NCBI GenBank assembly: GCA_003513895.1
Contig: DOSU01000071.1
Span: forward strand, 10,370-17,591
Direction of reading: 5' to 3'
Length of the DNA: 7,222 bases
Source of the DNA: Rikenellaceae bacterium
Lineage (GTDB): Bacteria > Bacteroidota > Bacteroidia > Bacteroidales > UBA932
The notes beneath the pieces are model-generated. The model worked only from the letters and a program-made list of their open reading frames with translations, was not told the DNA's origin and searched no databases. Made by a program: the position numbers and the translations under genes. The number at the start of each line of letters is the position of its first letter. Within the stretch, counting starts at the first letter, position 1. Below, piece by piece: positions 1-6,555 of this stretch.

Positions 1-342
1 CCCGCCATCGATATGGCGGGTCTGCTTAAGCTTCATTATCCGCCACAGGTATTCACAATTTCCGTAAGATGTTCAAGCGGGATAAAACCCAAATGGATAC
101 TAAGAGCATTTGAGAAAGGGTTCGACGGAGTTTTTATAGCTGCAGATGGCAGTGACTGCTCATATGGAGAGAGTTGTACCGAGAAGACCGGTGCCATTGT
201 GGAAAAAACCCACATAATGATGAAAGATATGGGACTGGAACCTGCAAGGCTTAGGATGGCTGCGCTATGTTCTGTATGCAGCGAAGCATTTGTTAAGCAA
301 ATAAAAAGTTTCACTGAATTATTATTAAAACAGGAAAATTAA
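1..342 (+). CDS. MvhD/FlpD-like hydrogenase iron-sulfur subunit, C-terminal part (cut by left edge)
   Basis: The frame is open from base 1, and family-type sequence (AIDMAGLLKLHYPP) lies before the first ATG at 13. The gene therefore starts outside the window and 13 is probably not its start. The 113 visible residues match the MvhD delta-subunit family: a YPP turn, a VRCSSGIKP segment like the family's V-x-C-x-G-R-V-D-P, then ILRAFEKGFDGVFIA. MvhD proteins carry a [2Fe-2S] cluster and pass electrons between HdrA and a hydrogenase or other dehydrogenase. In QmoB the same domain is fused to the C-terminus of an HdrA module. The usual GCHPGDCHY motif reads AADGSDCSY here, so one expected cysteine is missing, while extra cysteines appear (C59, C90 and C93 of the visible part). 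It ends 4 bases before the next gene, so both belong to one operon. It could be a stand-alone subunit or the tail of a larger fusion. Confidence 0.8.
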   Translation, partial: PAIDMAGLLKLHYPPQVFTISVRCSSGIKPKWILRAFEKGFDGVFIAADGSDCSYGESCTEKTGAIVEKTHIMMKDMGLEPARLRMAALCSVCSEAFVKQIKSFTELLLKQEN

Positions 343-346
343 AATT

Positions 347-1642
347 ATGCAAAAAGAGCCAATCAATCTATCATTTGATGCACTGGTTATAGGAGGAGGT
401 ATTGCAGGAGGAGAGGCAGCCCTTAATCTTGCAAACAACGGATATAATGTAATTTTAATAGAAAAAAGACTCTCATTAGGCGGAAAAATGATAATGCTGA
501 GCAAGGTTTTTCCTACTCTGGACTGTTCTGCGTGCATTACAACCCCAAAAGTTTCTGAAATATCACGTCACCCGAACATTACCATTTTTACTGAGAGCGA
601 TTTGACCTCAATAGAGAAAAAAGGAGAGAAAAACTTTATTGCCCGGGTAACCAGAAGGCCAAGATATGTAGTAGCAGAAGACTGTACAGCATGTCAGCTT
701 TGTGAACAGGCTTGTCCGGTGATTGTAAAAGATCAGTTCCAGTACAACCTGGTGGGACGTAAAGCTGCATATATTCCATTTAGCATTGCAAGTCCAAAAG
801 TGGCAGCTATTGATATCGAAAATTGCAGTCTTTGCGGTGCTTGTGAAAAAGTATGCCCTCCAGGCTGCATTGATTTCACACAAAAACCCCGTGAGTACGT
901 AATTCATGCGCAAACAGCAATTGTAGCCACCGGATTCAGACTTTATGATCCAACAAATGTACCCAGATACAGCTACGGAGAAGCAAGAAATGTAATAACC
1001 TCAATGCAGATGGAAAGGCTGCTCGCTCCTACCCGTCCTTTCCATACAATTCTGAGATCCAGCGACGGAAAAGTTCCGGATAAGATTGCATATGTTTTAT
1101 GTGCAGGTTCAAGAGATGACTCTATGGGAAATCCAATATGCTCTCAAATATGCTGCATGTACTCAATAAAACAGGCACAACTACTCATGGGTGCATTGCC
1201 TATGGCAGATATAACTCTTTATTATATCGATATCCGCGCATTCGGAAAAGGGTATGAAGAATTTTACGAACAGGCTGTTGGTATGGGTGTCCGTTTTGTT
1301 AAAGGAAAAATTGGGAAAATAACTGAGAAGGAGAATGGGAACCTTACTTTACGATACGAAGATTTGGCTACAGGCAAACTAAAAGAGTCTGAACATGATC
1401 TGGTTGTTCTGTCAGTTGGGGTCAACGCAAACAGCGAGGCTGCCGGGCTTTTCAAAAGCCATAAACTTGAATTGGATTCTCTGCAATTCGTTAAGCAGAG
1501 CGACCCTCTGCTCAGCCCTGCTAAAACATCAATCGAGGGAGTGTTTGTAGCTGGAACTGCAACAGGGCCAAAAGATATCCCTGACTCAATTCTATCTGCA
1601 GGAGCAGCATCTTCCGAAGCGATAAGTTACTTAAACCAGTAA
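347..1642 (+). CDS. hdrA: HdrA-family FAD/iron-sulfur oxidoreductase, QmoA-like
   Basis: This 431-residue flavoprotein is related to heterodisulfide reductase subunit A and to QmoA. It begins with a Rossmann FAD motif (GGGIAGG, residues 16-22) and the HdrA signature FPTLDCSAC (C60, C63). An inserted ferredoxin domain has two CxxCxxCxxxC motifs (C113/116/119/123 and C160/163/166/170), which should hold two [4Fe-4S] clusters. The HdrA core motif follows (CAGSRD at 252-257, then C265, C269, C270 and MYSIKQA), and a closing FAD motif, GTATGPKD, lies at 403-410. It lacks both the N-terminal extra domain and the C-terminal ferredoxin of full-length HdrA, and its length is close to QmoA. The ATG is 4 bases after the preceding stop, with a weak AGGA about 10 bases upstream. 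Expected role: cytoplasmic electron transfer in a Qmo/Hdr complex. The physiological partner is not shown by the sequence. Confidence 0.9.
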   Translation: MQKEPINLSFDALVIGGGIAGGEAALNLANNGYNVILIEKRLSLGGKMIMLSKVFPTLDCSACITTPKVSEISRHPNITIFTESDLTSIEKKGEKNFIARVTRRPRYVVAEDCTACQLCEQACPVIVKDQFQYNLVGRKAAYIPFSIASPKVAAIDIENCSLCGACEKVCPPGCIDFTQKPREYVIHAQTAIVATGFRLYDPTNVPRYSYGEARNVITSMQMERLLAPTRPFHTILRSSDGKVPDKIAYVLCAGSRDDSMGNPICSQICCMYSIKQAQLLMGALPMADITLYYIDIRAFGKGYEEFYEQAVGMGVRFVKGKIGKITEKENGNLTLRYEDLATGKLKESEHDLVVLSVGVNANSEAAGLFKSHKLELDSLQFVKQSDPLLSPAKTSIEGVFVAGTATGPKDIPDSILSAGAASSEAISYLNQ

Positions 1643-1655
1643 TTGACATACAGTG

Positions 1656-3371
1656 ATGAAAAAGAAACTTGGAATATATATATGTGCATGCGGTGGAAAC
1701 ATCTCCGATTATGTCGATATCGAAAAGGTTAAAGAATCAATAAAGGACGAAGAGTGCGTTATTCTTGCCAAGACTACAATGTTTGCATGCGGAGATTCAA
1801 ATCAAAAGGATATGGATGCCGACATTAAGGCAAATGACCTGAGTGGAATTGTTGTAGCAAGTTGCTCTCCAAAGTTACACCTTACAACTTTCAGAGCTGT
1901 AAGTGAGCGGGCAGGTCTCAACAAATACAACTATGTTCACGCAAACATTCGCGAGCAGGCATCGTGGGCGCACTCGGACAACAAAGCCGGTGCAACCGAA
2001 AAAGCAATTCTACTCGTAAAAGCAGCAATAGCTAAGGCTCGTCTTGCCGAACCGCTTATGCCGTTTAAAATTAAATCCCGGCGTTCTGTTGCTGTAATAG
2101 GTGCAGGAGTTGCAGGTCTCAAGGCTGCCATTGCTCTTTCAAGAATGAACGACGAAGTATTTCTTGTTGAACGAGAGTCAAGAGTTGGCGGTAAACTTCA
2201 CGAACTGGATACGATAAGTCCGGAACATGTTTCCGGAAAAGAGCTGCTTTCCCGGCTGGAAGAAGATCTTATAAAAGAAAAAAATATTACTCTGTTTACA
2301 AATTCCGAAGTTGTAGGAAATTCCGGCACCATTGGAGATTTTACGCTAACTATTAAAATTTCCGGGTCACAGGGAGAAACTACAAAAGATATTAAAGTGG
2401 GTTCTGTTCTTGTTGCAACAGGATTCAACTCATATACACCAACAGATGGCGAATTTGGTTACAACCACATAACCAATGTAATAACACTCCCTCAATTCAG
2501 GGAACTGCTAAGAAATAACAGCAAAAAATTAGTCTGCAACGGTAAGGAAATTAACTCTGTTGCATACATATACTGCGTTGGCAGCCGACAGGTAAAAGGA
2601 GAAAACAAGTACTGTTCCCGTTATTGCTGTACAGCAGCCGTTCAGGCTTCGCTTGATGTGAAGGCCAAATATCCTGAAATTCAGAACTATCACTTTACAA
2701 AAGGTGTAAGAACATACGGCAAACAAGAACTCGTATACAAGGAATCCAACAAGCAAGGAGATATTTATATCCAATTTCTTGACAAAAAACCACCGGTTGT
2801 AACTGAATCGGATGGAATAATTTCCATCAAAGCGGGCGACTTACTTTCGGAGAAAAAGGAAATAGAAGCAATTGCAGACTTGGTGGTACTTGTTACAGGA
2901 ATGGTTCCGGACAAAGACACTTCTGTTGGATCGTTGTTCAAACTTCCAAAAGGACGAGATAAATTTTTCAATGAAATTCACATGAAACTCCGTCCTGTTG
3001 AGACAGTTATAGATGGAATCACAATTGCCGGAACATGTCAGGGGCCTAAAAATGTTATGGAATCGGTTAATTCAGCTCTGGCTGCAGCAGTCAAATCACA
3101 CTCTTTTGTAAGCAAAGGAGAGCTGGAACTTGAACCTATAGTTGCTTATGTAAATACAGCAAGTTGCAATTGGTGCACAGCATGCTCCGATGCTTGCCCG
3201 TTTAGTGCGATTTCGATGGTGGACTCAGAAGGTAAGCAGGTTGCATCTATAAACAAGAGCACATGCAAGGGGTGCGGAATGTGTCTGCCGGTTTGCCCTT
3301 CAGATTCTATAGAACTTATCTCTTATTCAAACAAGGAGATGGAGAGTATGATTGATGTTTTAGCACAATAA
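1656..3371 (+). CDS. hdrA: HdrA-family FAD/iron-sulfur oxidoreductase, QmoB-like without MvhD domain
   Basis: This second, divergent HdrA paralogue is 571 residues from ATG 1656; an adjoining in-frame GTG at 1653 would add one residue. It has the N-terminal HdrA domain (CACGGN near residue 10, FACGD near 45, CSPKLH near 70, NIREQ near 98) and a Rossmann FAD site (GAGVAG near 150). The core motif is CVGSR near 307, followed by YCSRYCC, and the FAD-closing motif GTCQGPKN is near 459. A C-terminal ferredoxin has two CxxCxxCxxxC motifs (about 504-514 and 537-547). There are no cysteines at the place where the upstream paralogue has its inserted ferredoxin. QmoB of sulfate reducers has this architecture plus a fused MvhD domain; here the MvhD-like protein is a separate gene two positions upstream. 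It starts about 13 bases after the previous stop without a clear Shine-Dalgarno sequence. Likely role: flavin and Fe-S relay towards the membrane subunit. Confidence 0.88.
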   Translation: MKKKLGIYICACGGNISDYVDIEKVKESIKDEECVILAKTTMFACGDSNQKDMDADIKANDLSGIVVASCSPKLHLTTFRAVSERAGLNKYNYVHANIREQASWAHSDNKAGATEKAILLVKAAIAKARLAEPLMPFKIKSRRSVAVIGAGVAGLKAAIALSRMNDEVFLVERESRVGGKLHELDTISPEHVSGKELLSRLEEDLIKEKNITLFTNSEVVGNSGTIGDFTLTIKISGSQGETTKDIKVGSVLVATGFNSYTPTDGEFGYNHITNVITLPQFRELLRNNSKKLVCNGKEINSVAYIYCVGSRQVKGENKYCSRYCCTAAVQASLDVKAKYPEIQNYHFTKGVRTYGKQELVYKESNKQGDIYIQFLDKKPPVVTESDGIISIKAGDLLSEKKEIEAIADLVVLVTGMVPDKDTSVGSLFKLPKGRDKFFNEIHMKLRPVETVIDGITIAGTCQGPKNVMESVNSALAAAVKSHSFVSKGELELEPIVAYVNTASCNWCTACSDACPFSAISMVDSEGKQVASINKSTCKGCGMCLPVCPSDSIELISYSNKEMESMIDVLAQ

Positions 3372-3377
3372 AGGAGG
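3371..3377 (+). promoter_or_regulatory. Strong Shine-Dalgarno for the winged-helix gene
   Basis: AAGGAGG begins on the last base of the preceding hdrA-like stop codon and lies four bases before ATG 3382. It is the only full-consensus ribosome binding site in the window and fixes the start of the small gene over the in-frame ATG at 3400. Its overlap with the stop codon suggests translational coupling. Confidence 0.75.
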
Positions 3378-3381
3378 AAAT

Positions 3382-3672
3382 ATGTCTACAGAAAGAATAA
3401 TGACGTTTAAGATTCTGAGGGAAAAGCGGAAGGTTTCCGACAGAGTAAAAGCGAATCTTAAGCAATTCAATAAGGATAAGAAAGCTATACTGGATGCTCT
3501 TGGAAAAGAGGATATGACAATTGATCAAATTAGCAAAGAGACAGGAATGACAAAAGACAAAACAATGTACATTCTAATGTCGCTGGTTAAGTTTGGATTT
3601 GTCTCTGCCGGCACAGTGGACGAAATGGATGAATACTTTACTTATAAACTGAAGAGAAATGAGCAGAATTAA
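3382..3672 (+). CDS. Small winged-helix-like protein inside the Qmo/Hdr operon
   Basis: This is a 96-residue basic protein with no cysteine and no membrane segment. After a highly charged N-terminus (1-30), the pattern fits a winged helix-turn-helix. Helix 1 is about 31-41 (DKKAILDALG), helix 2 about 47-54 (TIDQISKE), and the likely recognition helix about 57-70 (TKDKTMYILMSLVK). A short hydrophobic strand and wing follow (FGFVSAG to about 90). The fold call rests on pattern alone. I do not recognise a named family. It sits between the QmoB-like and QmoC-like genes, with a consensus Shine-Dalgarno before it and a 14-base overlap with the next gene, so it is made together with the complex. It could be a regulator of this locus or of the sulfur operon downstream, or a small structural or assembly protein that reuses the winged-helix fold. 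Confidence 0.75.
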   Translation: MSTERIMTFKILREKRKVSDRVKANLKQFNKDKKAILDALGKEDMTIDQISKETGMTKDKTMYILMSLVKFGFVSAGTVDEMDEYFTYKLKRNEQN

Positions 3673-4711
3673 TCCAAAGTTTGGGAAAAAACTAAAAAAA
3701 TACGGTGCTGCAGAGTTTAGCTCATGCTATAACTGTGGCACATGTACAGCTGTTTGCTCTCTATCAACAGGAGAAGATTCTTTTCCTCGGTCGATGGTAC
3801 GTTTGGCAGAAACAGGAAACGAGGACGATATTTCAGGCTCGCTAAAGCCATGGCTTTGTTATTATTGCGGAGAGTGTTCTACAAATTGTCCGCAAACTGC
3901 AAACCCCGGGGAACTGATGATGTCTCTGCGCCGCTGGTTATCTTCAAAATATGACTGGACCGGGCTTTCGGGACTTTTTTACCGCTCGGCTTTCGCGACA
4001 ATTGCTGCGATGATTTTAGTTGCTGCTCTGGTTACAGGCTATGCTTCCAGTGAGTCATTTAATGCAAACGAAATCATGCACGCAGGTCATTACTTCGAGA
4101 TGTTTGCCATTGCCGGAGTATTTGGAATTATATTACTCCCGAACATAATAAGGATGTGGTACTTTACCATAATTAAACCAAAATACCGGGTTTCGCTTAA
4201 AATGTATTTATCGTCACTTGGAGAGTTCTTTGTACACATGTTCACACAAAAAAGGGCACTTGGCTGCGACGACAATCAAACAAGATGGTTTATGCATTTT
4301 ATCCTTGTTATCGGTTATCTCACTCTTTTATTTACCACTGTATTCCTTGACTGGTTTTCTTCCGAAAACATATTCGTCATATTGCTTGGATACATCGTAA
4401 GCGCAATTGTATTTGCTGTCACTTTTGTTTTTGTAATGGGAAGAATCAAACAGAAAAAACAGGTGAGCAAACACTCTCGTCCTTCCGATTGGTTTTTTGT
4501 AATATGGCTCTTTTTAATGGGCGTAACAGCATTTTTTGTTCGCCTGTTGATTGACTTGGATTTACTGGAAACAAATTTCTGGCTTTATCTCTTCCATTTA
4601 ACAATACTTGCACAATGGGCATTAATTATTGTACCGTTCGGAAAATGGACCCATTTCCTTTACAGATCCTTTGCTATGTATTTTGACAAAATTCAGAAGA
4701 GTGTAAAATAG
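3659..4711 (+). CDS. qmoC: QmoC-like membrane subunit: HdrC-type [4Fe-4S] domain fused to cytochrome b-like domain
   Basis: The 350-residue protein has two parts. Residues 1-100 form an HdrC-like domain with two CxxCxxCxxxC motifs (C23/26/29/33 and C67/70/73/77, the second followed by PQTANPGE), which should bind two [4Fe-4S] clusters. Residues 108-350 hold about six hydrophobic helices (near 110-128, 147-169, 211-231, 237-260, 277-299 and 308-327), like the HdrE/NarI cytochrome b family. Histidines in or near helix ends (H141, H144, H193, H213, H313, H332) are candidate haem ligands. The fused HdrC-HdrE layout is that of QmoC, which links the soluble HdrA-like subunits to the quinone pool, and it is close to QmoC in length. 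The gene overlaps the winged-helix gene by 14 bases, is the last of its operon, and is followed 20 bases later by a terminator. A related HdrC/DsrMK-type membrane subunit is the alternative. Confidence 0.87.
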   Translation: MSRINPKFGKKLKKYGAAEFSSCYNCGTCTAVCSLSTGEDSFPRSMVRLAETGNEDDISGSLKPWLCYYCGECSTNCPQTANPGELMMSLRRWLSSKYDWTGLSGLFYRSAFATIAAMILVAALVTGYASSESFNANEIMHAGHYFEMFAIAGVFGIILLPNIIRMWYFTIIKPKYRVSLKMYLSSLGEFFVHMFTQKRALGCDDNQTRWFMHFILVIGYLTLLFTTVFLDWFSSENIFVILLGYIVSAIVFAVTFVFVMGRIKQKKQVSKHSRPSDWFFVIWLFLMGVTAFFVRLLIDLDLLETNFWLYLFHLTILAQWALIIVPFGKWTHFLYRSFAMYFDKIQKSVK

Positions 4712-4731
4712 ATTTTGAGCAAAAACACTTT

Positions 4732-4763
4732 GAGCAGGCCAAAAAAGCCTGCTCTTTTTTTTT
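4732..4763 (+). terminator. Rho-independent terminator after the Qmo/Hdr operon
   Basis: A perfect 8-bp stem, GAGCAGGC (4732-4739) with GCCTGCTC (4747-4754), encloses a 7-base A-rich loop and is followed by nine T (4755-4763). It begins 20 bases after the qmoC-like stop. The 8-base word TTTGAGCA occurs at 4714-4721 and again at 4729-4736, so the first copy could pair weakly with the same 3' arm. The terminator separates the complex genes from the sulfur-carrier operon. Confidence 0.93.
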
Positions 4764-4845
4764 CTATTTTTTTAAAAAACACAAGTAAAATCTCCCCATA
4801 ACACTGTATTTATTGATATTAGAACATGTTAGGAACAAGCTACAA

Positions 4846-4863
4846 ATGTGACGTATATCACAT
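4846..4863. promoter_or_regulatory. CRP/FNR-family operator-like palindrome
   Basis: ATGTGACGTATATCACAT contains TGTGA-N6-TCACA with perfect 6-base arms. This is the classic spacing and half-site of CRP/FNR-family regulators, and HcpR-type redox regulators use similar TTGTGA half-sites. Its centre (4854.5) lies about 60-65 bases upstream of the start point expected from the promoter at 4886-4914, which suits activation from an upstream site. The arms and spacing are seen directly; the identity of the regulator is unknown. Confidence 0.65.
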
Positions 4864-4885
4864 ATAATAAATTCCATTAGAAATA

Positions 4886-4914
4886 TTTGTTATTATGAAA
4901 TTATATTATCTTTG
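4886..4914 (+). promoter_or_regulatory. Bacteroidota-type promoter for the sqr-tusE-dsrE2 operon
   Basis: TTTG (4886-4889) and TATCTTTG (4907-4914, fitting TAnnTTTG) are separated by 17 bases, slightly shorter than the usual spacing of about 19. Transcription would begin near 4916-4922, leaving a short leader before ATG 4936. The -7 box covers the in-frame TTG at 4912, which rules that codon out as the translation start. Confidence 0.65.
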
Positions 4915-4935
4915 CGTAATGTTAAAAATTATCAT

Positions 4936-6183
4936 ATGAAGAATGTAGTTATTCTAGGTGCCGGTACCGGCGGAACGTTAATGGCAAACAAACTCAGAAA
5001 AAAATTATCTGAGAAATCCTGGAAAATCACAATAGTGGATCAGGAGAAAGACCATTACTACCAGCCGGGGTTTCTATTTATTCCTTTTGGAATATACAGT
5101 GAAGCCGATGTCATTAAACCAAAAAAACAGCTCATTCCTAAAGGAGTGGAGCTTGTTTTGGAGAAAATTGATAAAATCGTCACTAAAGAAAACAAAGTGC
5201 TGCTCGATAACGGCAAGGTACTTGACTACGATTTTTTAATTGTTGCGACAGGAACACGAATAGCTCCCGAAGAGACACCCGGTCTGCTTGGAAGTCTGTG
5301 GCAAAAAGAGATTTTCGACTTTTACACTGTAGAAGGTGCAGTTGCTCTTGCCTCTTATCTTAAAACATGGAAAGGGGGGAAAATGGTTGTTAACATCACC
5401 GAGATTCCATACAAATGCCCCGTTGCTCCACTTGAGTTCATTTTTCTTGCAGATGCATACTTCAAAAAACGCGGAATGAGAGACAAAGTGGATATTACTC
5501 TTGTTACTCCTCTTCCCGGAGTATTTACAAAACCAATAGCTACAAAGATCCTAAGCAAAATAATGGATGCCAAAAACATCAATATTGTCCCGGACTATAA
5601 TATTTCTGAAGTAGACAACGATAGAAAAAAAATTATTGATTATGGCGGTACCGAAGTGGATTTTGACCTGCTTGTAACAATCCCAACAAATAAGGGTGAC
5701 GATATGATTGAGAGGAGCGGATTGGGAGACGATCTCAATTTTGTTCCAACAGATAAATTCACTTTGCAGGCAGTTGGCCATAATAACATATTTGTAATTG
5801 GAGATGCTGCAAACCTTCCTACCTCGAAGGCCGGCTCTGTAGCCCACTTTGCTTCCGAAGTTCTTGAAGAAAACTTACTTTGTGCAATGGAAGGAAAACC
5901 TTTGGATGCAAAATTCGACGGACATGCAAACTGCTATATTGTTACTTCGTACAGTAAGGGTACGCTTATAGACTTCAACTACGACACAGAACCACTTCCG
6001 GGTGTATATCCATATCCTGTAATTGGTCCGTTTGGTTTGTTGAAAAACAACTGGATAAACTTTTTAGGCAAATTATTCTTCAAATGGATGTACTGGAACC
6101 TTTTGCTTAGGGCAAGAAAGCTTCCAGTGACGGATCATATGTCTATGGCCGGTAAAAAGTACCCAAAACACCACATACAATAA
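4936..6183 (+). CDS. sqr: Sulfide:quinone oxidoreductase-like FAD-dependent oxidoreductase
   Basis: This is a 415-residue flavoprotein of the SQR/FCSD branch of the disulfide oxidoreductase superfamily. It begins directly with a Rossmann motif (VVILGAGTGG, 4-13). It also has the SQR-like DHYYQPGFLFIPFG (39-52), ATGTRIAPEETPG (104-116), PYKCP with C161, the FAD motif VIGDAANLPTSKAG (287-300), and C333 in HANCYIVTSYSKG. C161 and C333 match the redox cysteine pair that accepts sulfide sulfur in SQR; the third cysteine of classical SQRs, near residue 130, is absent. The hydrophobic, aromatic C-terminus (about 365-391) resembles the amphipathic helices that hold SQR on the membrane near quinone. 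It should oxidise sulfide to persulfide or polysulfide. ATG 4936 is chosen because an in-frame TTG at 4912 lies in the promoter -7 box. First gene of the second operon. Confidence 0.85.
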   Translation: MKNVVILGAGTGGTLMANKLRKKLSEKSWKITIVDQEKDHYYQPGFLFIPFGIYSEADVIKPKKQLIPKGVELVLEKIDKIVTKENKVLLDNGKVLDYDFLIVATGTRIAPEETPGLLGSLWQKEIFDFYTVEGAVALASYLKTWKGGKMVVNITEIPYKCPVAPLEFIFLADAYFKKRGMRDKVDITLVTPLPGVFTKPIATKILSKIMDAKNINIVPDYNISEVDNDRKKIIDYGGTEVDFDLLVTIPTNKGDDMIERSGLGDDLNFVPTDKFTLQAVGHNNIFVIGDAANLPTSKAGSVAHFASEVLEENLLCAMEGKPLDAKFDGHANCYIVTSYSKGTLIDFNYDTEPLPGVYPYPVIGPFGLLKNNWINFLGKLFFKWMYWNLLLRARKLPVTDHMSMAGKKYPKHHIQ

Positions 6184-6225
6184 AACATAATTACACAAAA
6201 AAATAAAAAAACAAACTATAAAATT

Positions 6226-6537
6226 ATGGCACAAAAAGAATTCGCAGGTCACATGGTTGACGTAAACGAAGAGGGTTACTTTACAAATTCTCAGCAATGG
6301 ACTAAAGAGATTGCTGCTGCTGTTGCAAAGGAAGAGGGTATTGACCTCACCGAAAAACATTTTGCAGTTCTTGAATATCTGCGTAACAAGAACAACGCAG
6401 GAGATGCTTTGACGATACGTTCAATAGGCAAATCCGGGATTGTGGACATAAAAGATTTTTATGCTCTTTTCCCCGGCGCGCCTTTAAAAAAAGCATCCAA
6501 GATTGCAGGTATTCCTAAACCAACAGGCTGTATTTAA
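6226..6537 (+). CDS. tusE: TusE/DsrC-family sulfur carrier with a single C-terminal cysteine
   Basis: This 103-residue protein matches the TusE/DsrC/DsvC family along its whole length: GYFTNSQQWTKEIA (17-30) and EGIDLTEKHFAVLEYLR (37-53) are typical, and the mobile C-terminal arm reads KIAGIPKPTGCI. The penultimate C102 is the invariant sulfur-carrying cysteine (CysA). The second cysteine of true DsrC, eleven residues earlier, is replaced by S91, so this is a TusE-like or DsrC-like carrier that cannot form the intramolecular disulfide or trisulfide of DsrC. TusE normally serves tRNA thiolation with TusBCD, but here the neighbours are SQR-like and DsrE2 genes, suggesting a role in sulfane-sulfur transfer. 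It starts after a 42-base A/T-rich leader lacking any Shine-Dalgarno sequence. Confidence 0.93.
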   Translation: MAQKEFAGHMVDVNEEGYFTNSQQWTKEIAAAVAKEEGIDLTEKHFAVLEYLRNKNNAGDALTIRSIGKSGIVDIKDFYALFPGAPLKKASKIAGIPKPTGCI

Positions 6538-6555
6538 ATTTTAAAAAATATTATT

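Noticed and set aside
1..342. Reading the first gene as evidence of a hydrogenase
   Set aside because: MvhD-like domains also occur with Hdr and Qmo complexes, and no hydrogenase large or small subunit is present in the window.
3742..3954. 70-codon + frame inside the qmoC-like gene
   Set aside because: It overlaps the well-supported ferredoxin domain in another frame, and its translation resembles no family.
4218..4400. 60-codon + frame with hydrophobic residues inside qmoC
   Set aside because: Its hydrophobicity is a by-product of the membrane helices coded in the real frame.
4823..4830. AACATGTT palindrome in the control region
   Set aside because: Eight bases in AT-rich DNA are easily due to chance, and no second copy or known operator supports it.
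4912..4935. TTG start at 4912 adding eight residues to the SQR-like protein
   Set aside because: The TTG is part of the TAnnTTTG promoter box, and the protein family begins at the Rossmann strand encoded from ATG 4936.
6184..6225. Separate promoter in the 42-base gap before tusE
   Set aside because: The gap is almost only A and T and lacks a TAnnTTTG element; it looks like a translation leader within one operon.
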